From: Bryobacteraceae bacterium
Lineage (GTDB): Bacteria > Acidobacteriota > Terriglobia > Bryobacterales > Bryobacteraceae
Length of the DNA: 64,000 nt
Reading direction: 5' to 3'
NCBI GenBank assembly: GCA_026002875.1
Contig: BPGE01000001.1
Coordinates: 1,736,001 to 1,800,000 of the forward strand
The notes beneath the pieces were generated by a model. It was not told the origin of the DNA. It ran no database searches and saw only the letters and a program-made list of their open reading frames with translations. This document shows, in pieces, positions 34,244-43,207 of the stretch. Every line of letters begins with the position of its first letter. Position 1 is the stretch's first letter. Made by a program: the position numbers and the translations under genes.

Positions 34244-37200
34244 ATGGAGATCAGTCAGTGGTTCCGGAGGAGCTTCGTGTTGGCCGCCGCCGTTGCGGCG
34301 CTGGCGGCCTATTCTTACCATGAGGCTGGCAACAGGCGCCTGACTGCGGATGCGACCGGGCCGCAAGCCTCGGAACGGTCCGTTCCGCCCGCTGTCGAGC
34401 CGCCCGCCGCCAAAGCTCTGCCGCCCGGTTTGGCGGCCCTGGCCGCTCGGACGGGACTAGCCGAGGAGCCGGAAGAAGAGATCTCCGCTGATGATGGCTC
34501 CAGCGACGGCACTGGCGTGCTGGAAGACGGGCTGATGCTCGTCGCCCGGTTGACGCCCTCCCGTTATCCGGTCCGGCTGAAGCGGATCCGGCTGTACTTC
34601 ACGAAATTCCGGGACTGGCCGGATCCTCAGGGGCAGAAGGTGCGCCTCGTCGCTTTTGTGGATCCCGAGGGCAAAGGCCGGCCGCCAGCCAATCCACGCC
34701 TGGCGGTGGATCAGTGGGAGACGATCCCCTCGATCGGAGGATTCGTGGATTTTTCTGTCGACGGTCCGCTGCTGGAGAGCGGAGACCTGTACGTCGGCTA
34801 TCAGGCGCCGCGCCCGCACGGCGGCGTCGGCTTCCCTCTCGACACAAACGGCGCTCCGCAGGAGCGCGGATTCTGGTCTGACAACGACGGCGCCGAGTTC
34901 TTCGGCCCGCTGGAACTCACCAACGGCCTGCGTCCCAATCCTCTGATGCGGGCCGTCGTGCAGCGGGAAGCGAGTGGCGGCGAGGAAGAGGAATTGTCGG
35001 CCGACGACGGCACTGTGGAAACAGGGCTGCTCCGCGATGGCGGCATGTACGTCAACCGGCTCACCCCGTCCCGCTATCCCGCGCGGATCACAAAATTGCG
35101 GTTCTACATGGTGAGTTTCTCCGGATATCCTTCGCCCGTGGACCGGAGAATTCGCGTCGTGGTTTTCGCCGATCCGGAGGCCGCAGGCCGTCCTCCGGAC
35201 AACCCGGCGATGCTGGTGGATCGCGAGGTGACGATTCCAAAGACCGGCGAATTTCTGGAAATCCCCGTCGAGGGGGTCGAAATCGCGGGAGGGGATGTGT
35301 ATGTCGGCTATCAGGCGCCTTCGCCTCACGAAGGCGTGGGCTTCGCTCTGGACTTCGACGGTCCCGCGCACCTGCGCAGCTTCCGCTCGACGAATGGAGG
35401 CAGCACCTTCACCGGCCCCCTGGAAGTGACCTTCAACGGCCAGACCCGCCATGCCAACCTCATGCTGCGCGCCGTGGCCGATTACCGGACCGCTCCTCCG
35501 CCTCCGGCGGGCTTCTCCATCATAGCCGACCGCGACGAGATCGATCTGGCAGAGACGGACGGGGTGGAGGAGATCCGCGTCGGGGTGCTGTGGCCGGAGG
35601 GCGGCGGGGAAAAAGTGCCTCTGTCCGCCCGGACGGATCCTCCCGGCATTCCCGTCACGATGACGTGGAGTTCGGAAGAAACAGAGCCGGACGGGTACTC
35701 GACCCTGCGGATTGAAGGATTGCAGCAGACCGATCAGCGCCAGTTCTTTGTCGAAGTGATTGGCGAACGCAGCGGCAGCGTAGCCACGGCGCGCATCGCC
35801 GTCAACTGCTGGCGCCTTCTCGCCGCCCAGACCCTGGACCCGTCAGGAGGCGTGCTGGAAACCTCCGGCTTCCGGATTCAGGCGCCGCCGGGCGCGCTCG
35901 AGCAGGCCGCGGCCATCAAGGTGCGCACGGGAAGGCCGCCAACTGGCTTCGAAGAGTATGAGGCCAGCGAAATCTTCGAGGTCGAGGGGCTTCCCGAAAC
36001 GCTCCTCAAGCCGATCGAAGTCACCGTGCCGCTCCGCGGCGGCCCGTCGAGCCGGACGGCGCGCCAATCCTCCTCCGGTACGGTCGCGGTCATCCGGTAT
36101 GCACGGACCGATCCCGCCACTGGAACAGTCGCCCCATTTTCTCTCCCGGCGCCTGCCCGAAGCTCCGGGCAGTCCGCGCAGGTGACTCTCCTGCCTGCCA
36201 AATCGTCTCTTCTGAAGCGCTGGAGCATCTGGCTGCTGGCTGGCTATCACTCCGCGGAGAGCCCTTCCAGGCGTTTCGTTTTCTTTTACCCCCAGAACTA
36301 CACCGAGGCGGTTCAGCACCTCGCCGCCGTCCTGGAGAAATCCTGGGACATGGCCGTCAACGAGCAGGGCCTGTCGAACCTGCCATCCCATCTCGACAAA
36401 ACCTCGATCCAGGACACCGGGATGGTTCTGGAGCATTTTAAGCAGATTCCCGTCACCCTCAAACAGCTCAAAGCCTGTACGAACGGCGAATCAGACGGAT
36501 CCGCCATCTGGCTCAACATCGACCTCATGAAAAGCTCCGAGGACGTCGCACCTCTGCTGCCGGTGGCCGCCCACGAGTTTTTCCACGTCGTCCAGGCAGC
36601 CTATGGCGGCAACTCGCCCGGCAAATTCGGCGAACGCCGGTATGGCTATCCCTGGCTCTGGCTCGATGAAGCCATCAGTACCTGGGCCGAGGGCGCCGCC
36701 CTTGGGCGGCCCGATTATGTGCCCAGCACCGTGGCCCCCGGCGGAGCCGGAGGCAGCTCGGCTTGCGGCGGATCGGACAATTATATGTACTTCCCCAGGC
36801 TGGGTCTCGGCAACTATCCTGAAACTCGAACCAACCAGCAGGAATATGGATATGGCGGTTCCATGTGGCTGACCCATCTGGCGCGGGAGTGCCCGGACAT
36901 CCGGATTGCGGGAGATCTGCTGAAGCAGAGGGAACCGGCCGATGACCCGCGCGGCCTTTTTTCCCGGATCGCCGGCGGCGACGACCCTCTCATCGGCCTC
37001 TGGCGCAGTTTCGCCGAACGGTTCATCAAAGGACAGGTCTATGAAGGGCGGGACTTCCCGACGCCTGAACTGCTGGTCCCGGGGTCTAGCGCGGACGACT
37101 TCTTCGCCTTCAGCGCATCTTCCGTGGACAGCCTGAAGTACTTCCGATGGAAGGACGCCCCTGACCTCTCCTTCAGGATCTTCCGGGTCGGCTTCGACAA

Positions 37201-38041
37201 GGTGAAAGAATTGCCGGATTTGACCGACGACGTCATCCTCTCCGTCCGCGTCCAGCCGCCGGACAGGCAGATCGAGATCCACGGCATCCTTTACGGCCCG
37301 GAGGGCAAAGAGTACCTCGGCAACACTACCGGCGATCGCGAATTCGAGCTTCCTCCCGCGGCCTCGCTCCAGCAGAAAAGGGCCAGGATCCTGTTGCTCG
37401 CCTCCAACAACCGCTATGCCGCGTCCAGAGGCCCCGGCGCCTCTGTCACTCTGCGCCTGGATCTGGCTGAACCCTCCGTGCGCATCAAGGGCTACACCGA
37501 CTTTACGGGCGTCATCGGCCACGAGTACGAATTCACTACCGTCAATCGCAACATTCCCTCCGACGCCCAGTACCTCTGGATCTTCGATAACGGAACCAAA
37601 ACCGGAAGGACTGTCAAGAATTCTTGGACCACCTCTGGCGTCCACCCGGTGCGTCTCCAGGTGGATTTAGGCAACAAAACCCTGGAAGACAGGCTCGATT
37701 TCAGAATCGCAGACCCGCTCCCGCCCACGCAGAAAGAAGATGTCGTGTTCGAGGTCTATCGAACCGTAAAAGTCGGCAATCTGCCGGCGGAAAAGCAGAA
37801 ATGCAATCAATATCAGATCCGGATTTCCGACCAGCAGGGCAAGGTCGTGGAAACGGGAGAGTCCCTCGGACGGAACGGCTCCTACGAGACGCGGCTTCCA
37901 GTGGCCTTTGGGTATCGCTACAACGTGAAGTACGTCTATACTAACGTGTGCGCAGATTCTGGCGAAGTGAGCGGAAGCTTCGACGTCAAGGGCGGCAGGA
38001 TCAACTACGTGCCCATCGAGACGCCCCGCTGCGAGAAATAG
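34244..38041 (+). CDS. Large secreted metallopeptidase-like protein with duplicated N-terminal domain
   Basis: A 1265-residue exported protein (hydrophobic signal at residues 8-23). Two homologous domains of about 150 residues follow: one begins EEEISADDGS near residue 80, the other EEELSADDGT near 247; both share LTPSRYP, VDPEGKGRPP/ADPEAAGRPP and DVYVGYQAPxPHxGVGF. After an Ig-like and a ZU5-like stretch (GGVLETSGFRIQAPPGALEQA) comes a gluzincin-like site, His777-Glu778-x-x-His781 in AAHEFFHVVQAAYGG, with LDEAISTWAEGAA supplying a likely third ligand. A PKD-like domain lies near the C-terminus (YLWIFDNGTKTGRTVKNSW). I recognise no named family; a secreted protease is the best reading. Confidence 0.7.
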   Translation: MEISQWFRRSFVLAAAVAALAAYSYHEAGNRRLTADATGPQASERSVPPAVEPPAAKALPPGLAALAARTGLAEEPEEEISADDGSSDGTGVLEDGLMLVARLTPSRYPVRLKRIRLYFTKFRDWPDPQGQKVRLVAFVDPEGKGRPPANPRLAVDQWETIPSIGGFVDFSVDGPLLESGDLYVGYQAPRPHGGVGFPLDTNGAPQERGFWSDNDGAEFFGPLELTNGLRPNPLMRAVVQREASGGEEEELSADDGTVETGLLRDGGMYVNRLTPSRYPARITKLRFYMVSFSGYPSPVDRRIRVVVFADPEAAGRPPDNPAMLVDREVTIPKTGEFLEIPVEGVEIAGGDVYVGYQAPSPHEGVGFALDFDGPAHLRSFRSTNGGSTFTGPLEVTFNGQTRHANLMLRAVADYRTAPPPPAGFSIIADRDEIDLAETDGVEEIRVGVLWPEGGGEKVPLSARTDPPGIPVTMTWSSEETEPDGYSTLRIEGLQQTDQRQFFVEVIGERSGSVATARIAVNCWRLLAAQTLDPSGGVLETSGFRIQAPPGALEQAAAIKVRTGRPPTGFEEYEASEIFEVEGLPETLLKPIEVTVPLRGGPSSRTARQSSSGTVAVIRYARTDPATGTVAPFSLPAPARSSGQSAQVTLLPAKSSLLKRWSIWLLAGYHSAESPSRRFVFFYPQNYTEAVQHLAAVLEKSWDMAVNEQGLSNLPSHLDKTSIQDTGMVLEHFKQIPVTLKQLKACTNGESDGSAIWLNIDLMKSSEDVAPLLPVAAHEFFHVVQAAYGGNSPGKFGERRYGYPWLWLDEAISTWAEGAALGRPDYVPSTVAPGGAGGSSACGGSDNYMYFPRLGLGNYPETRTNQQEYGYGGSMWLTHLARECPDIRIAGDLLKQREPADDPRGLFSRIAGGDDPLIGLWRSFAERFIKGQVYEGRDFPTPELLVPGSSADDFFAFSASSVDSLKYFRWKDAPDLSFRIFRVGFDKVKELPDLTDDVILSVRVQPPDRQIEIHGILYGPEGKEYLGNTTGDREFELPPAASLQQKRARILLLASNNRYAASRGPGASVTLRLDLAEPSVRIKGYTDFTGVIGHEYEFTTVNRNIPSDAQYLWIFDNGTKTGRTVKNSWTTSGVHPVRLQVDLGNKTLEDRLDFRIADPLPPTQKEDVVFEVYRTVKVGNLPAEKQKCNQYQIRISDQQGKVVETGESLGRNGSYETRLPVAFGYRYNVKYVYTNVCADSGEVSGSFDVKGGRINYVPIETPRCEK

Positions 38042-38584
38042 TGCCGGCCCGTCCGCACGCTGGTGCCAGGAGCATTGGCCGCGGCTGGAGTTGACCGAAT
38101 CCGTTCGTGCCGCATCTGGCCGCCCCAAGGGATCCTCTCCATCTCTGGCAGTGGCCAGCTCCCCAATCATGGGCAGCTTGGTGGGACCAGCGCGGCTCGC
38201 AAGCTGGAAGTCATGCGTAGGGGGCGTTTCGCCCACGCCCCCGCTCGATGCCAGAAAATCCGCTGATCAACCGCGCAGTGAGCGCCCCACGGTCAATTCT
38301 GCGTACCCTTTTATCCTTCTCGCTCCTGGAGACCGGGTCAGCTGATTGGCCATCCTCCTGCGACTCCAGAAACTCTGGTCCCGTTCCTGTTCGGCATTTC
38401 CGGCGCCGATCCAATGTTGCCATCGCCGGGCACCGGACAACCATGTCCCCAAAGCCTGTCTCTGCACTGGTTCACGTCGGCTCGCATCATGCGCCCCGTG
38501 TGATGTGCAACACCCGCAAAATCGCGCATCGCAGCCGATGATGGTACACTGAAGAAGGCGTTTCGACGCCTCCCGCCTCCGGTT
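38042..38584. other. Intergenic region, no gene seen
   Basis: No frame here looks coding on either strand. A perfect 8-bp inverted repeat GGGGGCGT/ACGCCCCC with loop TTCGCCC lies at 38220-38242; it has no T-tract but could end transcription from the metallopeptidase gene. A TACACT at 38545-38550 is a possible -10 element for the tRNA. Otherwise I see nothing. Confidence 0.4.
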
Positions 38585-38662
38585 CGGGCCGTGGCGCAGC
38601 CTGGCTAGCGCGCTTGCTTGGGGTGCAAGAGGTCCCGGGTTCAAATCCCGGCGGCCCGACCA
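38585..38662 (+). tRNA. tRNA-Pro (anticodon GGG)
   Basis: All arms fold without mismatch. The acceptor stem is CGGGCCG/CGGCCCG, the D stem is GCGC/GCGC, the anticodon stem is CTTGC/GCAAG with loop TTGGGGT (anticodon GGG at 38620-38622), the variable loop is AGGTC, and the T stem is CCGGG/CCCGG with loop TTCAAAT. Discriminator A and an encoded CCA end the gene, for a total of 78 nt. It reads proline codon CCC and, by wobble, CCU. Confidence 0.96.
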
Positions 38663-39124
38663 TCGGATTCTCCGCACTCTGTTCCCCTTCTTCCTTTTTC
38701 CCGCAGCTGCGGTGCGGATTCGCCTGAGAGCGCGGCGCAAACACTCGTCCAGGCGGCTGTGATTGGCTCCCCAACCCTCCGTGGACCCCGCCGTCCCAGT
38801 GACGCCCATCCCGGCAATCTTTCACCCCAGCCCGCAGTCACTTGCGGCATCACCGTCCGGTTCTGGTCCCCAGCCCGTGCCTACCCTCTCTGCCGGAGAG
38901 TCTCTGATGTCCCAGCCACCCACCTGCGGGAAACCCGGGCGATCCCTTGACCCCAGCCTGCGGCTGCACGCCGGCGGCGCCCCTTTCCGATCCGGAAACC
39001 ACTGCCTCGGAACAGCCCGGAAATCTCAAAACCGCAATTTTGCGAAACGAACCGAAGACGATCCTATCTTGTTCAAAAAGAAAGACTTTGTGCCGCCAGC
39101 CCGCGCCCCGCAGCCGACGCCCGA
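38663..39124. other. Intergenic region, no gene seen
   Basis: The space between tRNA-Pro and the convergent arsC-like gene. No convincing frame or RNA fold. A small palindrome, CGCAATTTTGCG, lies within an AT-richer stretch near 39050 and may be part of a terminator for one of the converging units. Confidence 0.35.
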
Positions 39125-39532
39125 TCAGCCCTCCCGCCCGCGCCGCAGACGGATCAGAAGGCCGGTCACCAGCTGTTCGATCTCGTCCCGCACTTCGCGC
39201 ACAGCCTTCTCGCCCGCGCCCACGGGATCGGCGACGCGCCAGTGCAGCACCTCCACGCCGGCGGGTCCGTTCAAAGGCATGCCGCTCATGTTGACGATCA
39301 CGTCGTACGATTTCAGGTTCATGTGCACCAGCGCCTTCGGAAAGTGCCCGCTGATGTCGATGCCCTTCTCGTGCATCACGGTCTTCGTGATCTCCGGCAC
39401 CGCCAGCACGGGCGCGATGCCCGCGCTCTCCGCCTCGACGGCATCGCCGCCGTAAGCCCGCGCGAACCCCTCCGCGATCTGGCTGCGGAACGCGTTGCCG
39501 ATGCAGACGAACAGAACGCGCTTCCTGCTCAT
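39125..39532 (-). CDS. Low-molecular-weight phosphatase / arsenate reductase-family protein
   Basis: A 135-residue protein from the ATG at 39532. The P-loop is Cys10-IGNAFRS-Arg16-type (FVCIGNAFRSQIAEGFA) and a general-acid aspartate is near 102 (VADPVGAGEKA). This fold includes thioredoxin-coupled arsenate reductases and tyrosine phosphatases. The CxGNxxRS loop and the ESAGI segment are found in both. The further cysteines of the ArsC relay are not seen, so arsenate reduction is uncertain. It is coupled to pdxT by an ATGA overlap, with no other arsenic gene nearby. Confidence 0.8.
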   Translation of the reverse strand: MSRKRVLFVCIGNAFRSQIAEGFARAYGGDAVEAESAGIAPVLAVPEITKTVMHEKGIDISGHFPKALVHMNLKSYDVIVNMSGMPLNGPAGVEVLHWRVADPVGAGEKAVREVRDEIEQLVTGLLIRLRRGREG

Positions 39533-40119
39533 CGCCCTGCCGCCTGTGCGCACGCGGCGGTCTTTTCGAGAAAGCGCCGGTGAATGCGGCCGTCCGCCGT
39601 CAGTTCCGGGTGGAACGTCGCGGCCAGATGCAGCCCGGATTCCACCAGAACAGGATCGCCCAGATAGGTTCCCAGCACCGTGCACCCTGCGCCCGCCCGG
39701 CGGATGATCGGCGCGCGGATGAACACCGCCTCCAGCTCGCCGCCGCCCAGGCTGTGTTCCCGAATGCGCGCGACGCGGCTGTCGAGCTGCCGCCCGTAGG
39801 CGTTGCGCTCCACCGTCATGTCCATCAGCGCAAGCGAAGGCTGCGGCGGGTTCAGCACTTCGCTCGCCAGCAGGATGGCGCCCGCGCAGGTGCCGAAGAC
39901 CGGCTTCTGTTCTCCGAAGGCGCGCAGCGGCGGCATCAGGCCGTAGTATTCCATCAGCCTGAGCATCGACGTGCTCTCGCCGCCGGGGATCACCAGCCCG
40001 TCCAGCCCGTCGAGATCGGCGGCGCGCCGCACCTCGCGCGGCTCGCCGCCCGCGCGGCGCAGCGCCGCCGCATGCGCTTCGTAGTCGCCCTGCAGGGCCA
40101 GAACTCCGATGACGGGCAT
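39529..40119 (-). CDS. pdxT: Pyridoxal 5'-phosphate synthase glutaminase subunit
   Basis: A 196-residue class I glutaminase: MPVIGVLALQGDYEAHAAAL, the oxyanion motif IPGGEST, nucleophile Cys78 in FGTCAGAILLAS, and the His/Glu pair in ATFHPELT. It produces ammonia channelled to PdxS for de novo vitamin B6 synthesis from ribose 5-phosphate, glyceraldehyde 3-phosphate and glutamine. It lies 6 bp after pdxS and overlaps the arsC-like gene by 4 bp. Confidence 0.96.
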   Translation of the reverse strand: MPVIGVLALQGDYEAHAAALRRAGGEPREVRRAADLDGLDGLVIPGGESTSMLRLMEYYGLMPPLRAFGEQKPVFGTCAGAILLASEVLNPPQPSLALMDMTVERNAYGRQLDSRVARIREHSLGGGELEAVFIRAPIIRRAGAGCTVLGTYLGDPVLVESGLHLAATFHPELTADGRIHRRFLEKTAACAQAAGR

Positions 40120-40125
40120 CGTCCG

Positions 40126-41013
40126 TTACCAGCCCCGCGTCGACAGCATCTCGGACTCGCTCATCGTCCGCACGTCGAGCCCCGGCATCGCCTCGCCCAG
40201 CTCTTCGCTGGCTTCGAGCACCGCCTTCGGGTCGTTGTAGTTCGTCGTCGCCTTGACGATCGCCCGCGCGCGGCGCTCGGGGTCGGAGCTCTTGAACACG
40301 CCGCTGCCCACGAACACGGCTTCCGCGCCGAGCTGCCGCATGAGCGCCGCGTCGGCGGGCGTGGCCACGCCGCCCGCGCTGAAGTTCGGCACCGGCAGCC
40401 GCCCGTTGTCGTGCACGAACTGCACGAGTTCCAGCGGCGCCTGCAGGCGCTTGGCCTCCGCCAGCAGTTCGTCCTGCCGCAGCACGGTCAGCATGCGGAT
40501 CTCTTTCATCACCGTCCGCATGTGGCGCACGGCTTCCACCACGTTGCCCGTGCCCGCCTCGCCCTTGGTGCGGATCATCGCCGCGCCCTCGGCGATGCGG
40601 CGCAGCGCCTCGCCCAGGTTGCGGCAGCCGCATACGAACGGCACCTTGAAATCCCGCTTCCAGATATGGTGCTCTTCGTCGGCGGGCGTCAGCACTTCGC
40701 TTTCGTCGATGTAGTCGACTTCCAGCGCTTCAAGCACCTGCGCCTCGGCGATGTGGCCGATGCGCACCTTCGCCATCACCGGAATCGACACCGCCTGCAT
40801 GATCTCGCGGATCTTGCGGATCGCCGCCATGCGCGCCACGCCGCCCTCCTTGCGGATGTCGGCCGGCACGCGCTCGAGCGCCATCACCGCGCAGGCGCCC
40901 GCCTTTTCGGCGATCTCCGCCTGGCGCGCATCAGTGACGTCCATGATGACGCCGCCCTTCAGCATCTCCGCCAGGCCCACTTTCACGCGGAACGCATCGT
41001 CGAGATAAATCAT
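40126..41013 (-). CDS. pdxS: Pyridoxal 5'-phosphate synthase lyase subunit
   Basis: A 295-residue TIM barrel, among the most conserved proteins in the window: [46 protein letters not shown] with a Schiff-base lysine, [28 protein letters not shown] and [12 protein letters not shown]. It condenses the pentose and triose phosphates with ammonia to give PLP. A GGGAGAGGG ribosome site precedes the start. It lies between pdxR (53 bp) and pdxT (6 bp). Confidence 0.97.
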   Translation of the reverse strand: MIYLDDAFRVKVGLAEMLKGGVIMDVTDARQAEIAEKAGACAVMALERVPADIRKEGGVARMAAIRKIREIMQAVSIPVMAKVRIGHIAEAQVLEALEVDYIDESEVLTPADEEHHIWKRDFKVPFVCGCRNLGEALRRIAEGAAMIRTKGEAGTGNVVEAVRHMRTVMKEIRMLTVLRQDELLAEAKRLQAPLELVQFVHDNGRLPVPNFSAGGVATPADAALMRQLGAEAVFVGSGVFKSSDPERRARAIVKATTNYNDPKAVLEASEELGEAMPGLDVRTMSESEMLSTRGW

Positions 41014-41066
41014 CGTTGCCCTCTCCCTTCTTCAGATGAACCCGAAACTCCTGCGGCGGATTCTCC

Positions 41067-42524
41067 TCACACGATCGCCGGCGCCAGCCCGGCCGAGGCC
41101 GAGGCGCGCGCCTTCTGCCACTCGCGCCGGAAAATCCGGCCCAGAATCTGCAATCCTTCCTCGATCAGCGCCGGCTCGAGTCCGGCGAAACTCAGCCGCA
41201 GCGCGCCGGTCTCGGCGCGCTGCACGGCGAACAGCCTGCCCGGCAGGTAACTGACGCCCGCAGCCTCGGCTTTCGCCAGCAGGCGCTCGGCGTCGAGCCC
41301 TTCCGGCAGCCGCACCCACACGTTGGCGCCGCCTTCGGGCCGCGTGAACCGGCTCCCCGGCGGCAGATGTTTCGCGCAACCGTCGAGCGCCGCGCGCAGA
41401 CGCGCGCGGCCCGCATCGAGCAGCCGCCGCCGGTGCGATTCCAGACGCCCGCTTTCAAACAGCCGCAGCAGCACGGCCTGCGACAGATGATCCGAGTGCA
41501 GGTCGGCGGTCTGTTTCCATTCGGCCAGCCGCCGCACCACTTCGCGCGGTCCGGTCACCCAGCCGACGCGCAGCCCCGGCAGAGCGAGCTTGGAAACGCT
41601 GCGCACCTGAATCACCAGCCGGCTTTCGTCCAGCTGCTTCAGCGAAGGCAGATCCTGCCCCTCGTAGCGCAGGCCGCCATAGATATCGTTCTCGATCACC
41701 GCCACGCCCGCGCCCCGCGCCAGCCGCAGCAGATGGCGGCGCGCTTCGAGGCCCATCGTCGCGCCGGTCGGATTCTGGAAGTTCGGCGTCACGGCCACGG
41801 CGGCGGGAGTTTCCCGTTCGAGCAGCCTGGCCAGCGCGTCCAGGTCGATGCCTTCGCCAGCGACGGGAACGCCTGCCACGCGCGCCCCCGCCCGCGTGAA
41901 CACGTCGCGCAGGCCAGGATAGACGGGGTCTTCCACGGCCACGGACTCGCCCGCGCCGGCCAGCGTCCGCTCGAGCAGATCGAGCGCCTGCTGGCAGCCG
42001 CTCGTGATGATCAGGTCGTCGTCTTCGCGGACCGTGCCTTCCGCGCGCCCCTGTTCGATCAGCCATTCGCGCAGCGGCGCGTAGCCATAGGGAGAGCCCG
42101 GCCGCAGAATGCGCTCGATGTCCCCGCGCAGCACGTCGCGGGCGCAGGCGCGGAATTCCTCCACCGGCATCAGATCCTCGCCCGGCCGCGCCGAGGCGAA
42201 GTTGATCCGGGCTTCGCCGCCCCAGCCGCGGGCCTCGAGACCCGTTCCCCGCAGCCGCGCCTCCCAGTCGAGCGCCGCCCCGCCGCCGGCCACGAAACTG
42301 CCCCGGCCGACATGGCCGCGGATCAGGCCTTCCTGTTCGAGCAGTTCATAGGCCGCCGCGACGGTGGCGCGGTTCACGCCAAGCAGCCCGGCCAATTCGC
42401 GGGTTGGCGGGATCTTCTCGCCGCGGGCCAGCGCGCCGGACAGGATGCGCTCGCGCAACTGCGCGTAGAGCTGCCGGTAGAGCGGCTCTTCCGATCGGGG
42501 ATCGAGGCGCACCGGCGGGAGCAT
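41067..42524 (-). CDS. pdxR: MocR/PdxR-type GntR regulator with aminotransferase domain
   Basis: A 485-residue protein from the ATG at 42524 (MLPPVRLDPRSEEPLYRQLYAQ). Residues 10-80 form a GntR winged helix (GALARGEKIPPTRELAGLLGVNRATVAAAYELLEQEGL). The rest is a fold-type I aminotransferase domain with NFQNPTGATM and a PLP lysine near 312 in SVSKLALPGLRVGW. PdxR proteins sense PLP and activate pdxST. Here the gene directly precedes pdxS on the same strand, whereas it is usually divergent, which suggests co-transcription or read-through. The PdxR name rests on this context. Confidence 0.87.
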   Translation of the reverse strand: MLPPVRLDPRSEEPLYRQLYAQLRERILSGALARGEKIPPTRELAGLLGVNRATVAAAYELLEQEGLIRGHVGRGSFVAGGGAALDWEARLRGTGLEARGWGGEARINFASARPGEDLMPVEEFRACARDVLRGDIERILRPGSPYGYAPLREWLIEQGRAEGTVREDDDLIITSGCQQALDLLERTLAGAGESVAVEDPVYPGLRDVFTRAGARVAGVPVAGEGIDLDALARLLERETPAAVAVTPNFQNPTGATMGLEARRHLLRLARGAGVAVIENDIYGGLRYEGQDLPSLKQLDESRLVIQVRSVSKLALPGLRVGWVTGPREVVRRLAEWKQTADLHSDHLSQAVLLRLFESGRLESHRRRLLDAGRARLRAALDGCAKHLPPGSRFTRPEGGANVWVRLPEGLDAERLLAKAEAAGVSYLPGRLFAVQRAETGALRLSFAGLEPALIEEGLQILGRIFRREWQKARASASAGLAPAIV

Positions 42525-42606
42525 GACATTCCCACGGTAGCGCAACCCGCCCGCGGCGGGCAAGCCAAGCCAGCCAATTTGGCTCAGGCCCCGCGGGTGC
42601 GCCGGT

Positions 42607-43077
42607 TCACTCGCCGCGGTCGAAGGGGATCGTGCGCACGCGCACGCCGGCCTCTTCGAACAGGCGCATCACGCGCGGAAAGTGCTCGTTGTACTGGTCG
42701 CTCTTGTACTGCTGGAAACGGCTCTCGTCGGTCACCACCTCGACGATGCCCGCCTGCACGATGGCCCGCGCGCAGTCCATGCAGGGCATCAGGTCGGTGT
42801 AGATGGTGCAGCCTTCCAGCGGCGTGCCGGCGCGCGCGGCGTTGTAAATCGCGTTGCGCTCGGCGTGCTCGAACCAGAGGTATTTTTCGGGGCGCTCGAA
42901 GCGCTCGGGCGCGTTGTCGTTCACGCGCCGCGGCAGGCTGTTGTAGCCGGTCGAGCGGATTTCGTGCGCGGGGCCGACGATCACGCAGCCCACTTTCGTG
43001 GACGGATCCTTGCTGCGCCTGGCCACCACGCGGCAGATCTCGAGATAGTAACGGTCCCAGTCCGGCACCTGCGCCAT
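42607..43077 (-). CDS. Deoxycytidylate (dCMP) deaminase-family protein
   Basis: A 156-residue zinc deaminase: MAQVPDWDRYYLEICRVVARRSKDPSTKVGCVIV, then HAE at residues 71-73 and PCMDC at 98-102 as the zinc/catalytic set. The PSTKVG and NSLPRRVND segments are those of dCMP deaminases, which make dUMP for thymidylate synthesis. Length fits. It lies 82 bp before pdxR on the same strand and may be transcribed independently. Confidence 0.92.
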   Translation of the reverse strand: MAQVPDWDRYYLEICRVVARRSKDPSTKVGCVIVGPAHEIRSTGYNSLPRRVNDNAPERFERPEKYLWFEHAERNAIYNAARAGTPLEGCTIYTDLMPCMDCARAIVQAGIVEVVTDESRFQQYKSDQYNEHFPRVMRLFEEAGVRVRTIPFDRGE

Positions 43078-43207
43078 GTCCGATCACTCTAGCCAAAAAG
43101 AAGCCGGAAACACAATCCGCCCCGGGGCGCGCCCGAGCCCCGCGGCCCGCTGTCACGCAGACGCGGCGGAGATTGGAGAAAGGCGAGCCGCGCTCGCGCC
43201 GCCTTCC

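Noticed and set aside
38220-38242. Intrinsic terminator after the large metallopeptidase gene
   Set aside because: The stem is perfect but there is no T-tract and it lies about 180 bp past the stop; kept only as a note on the intergenic region.
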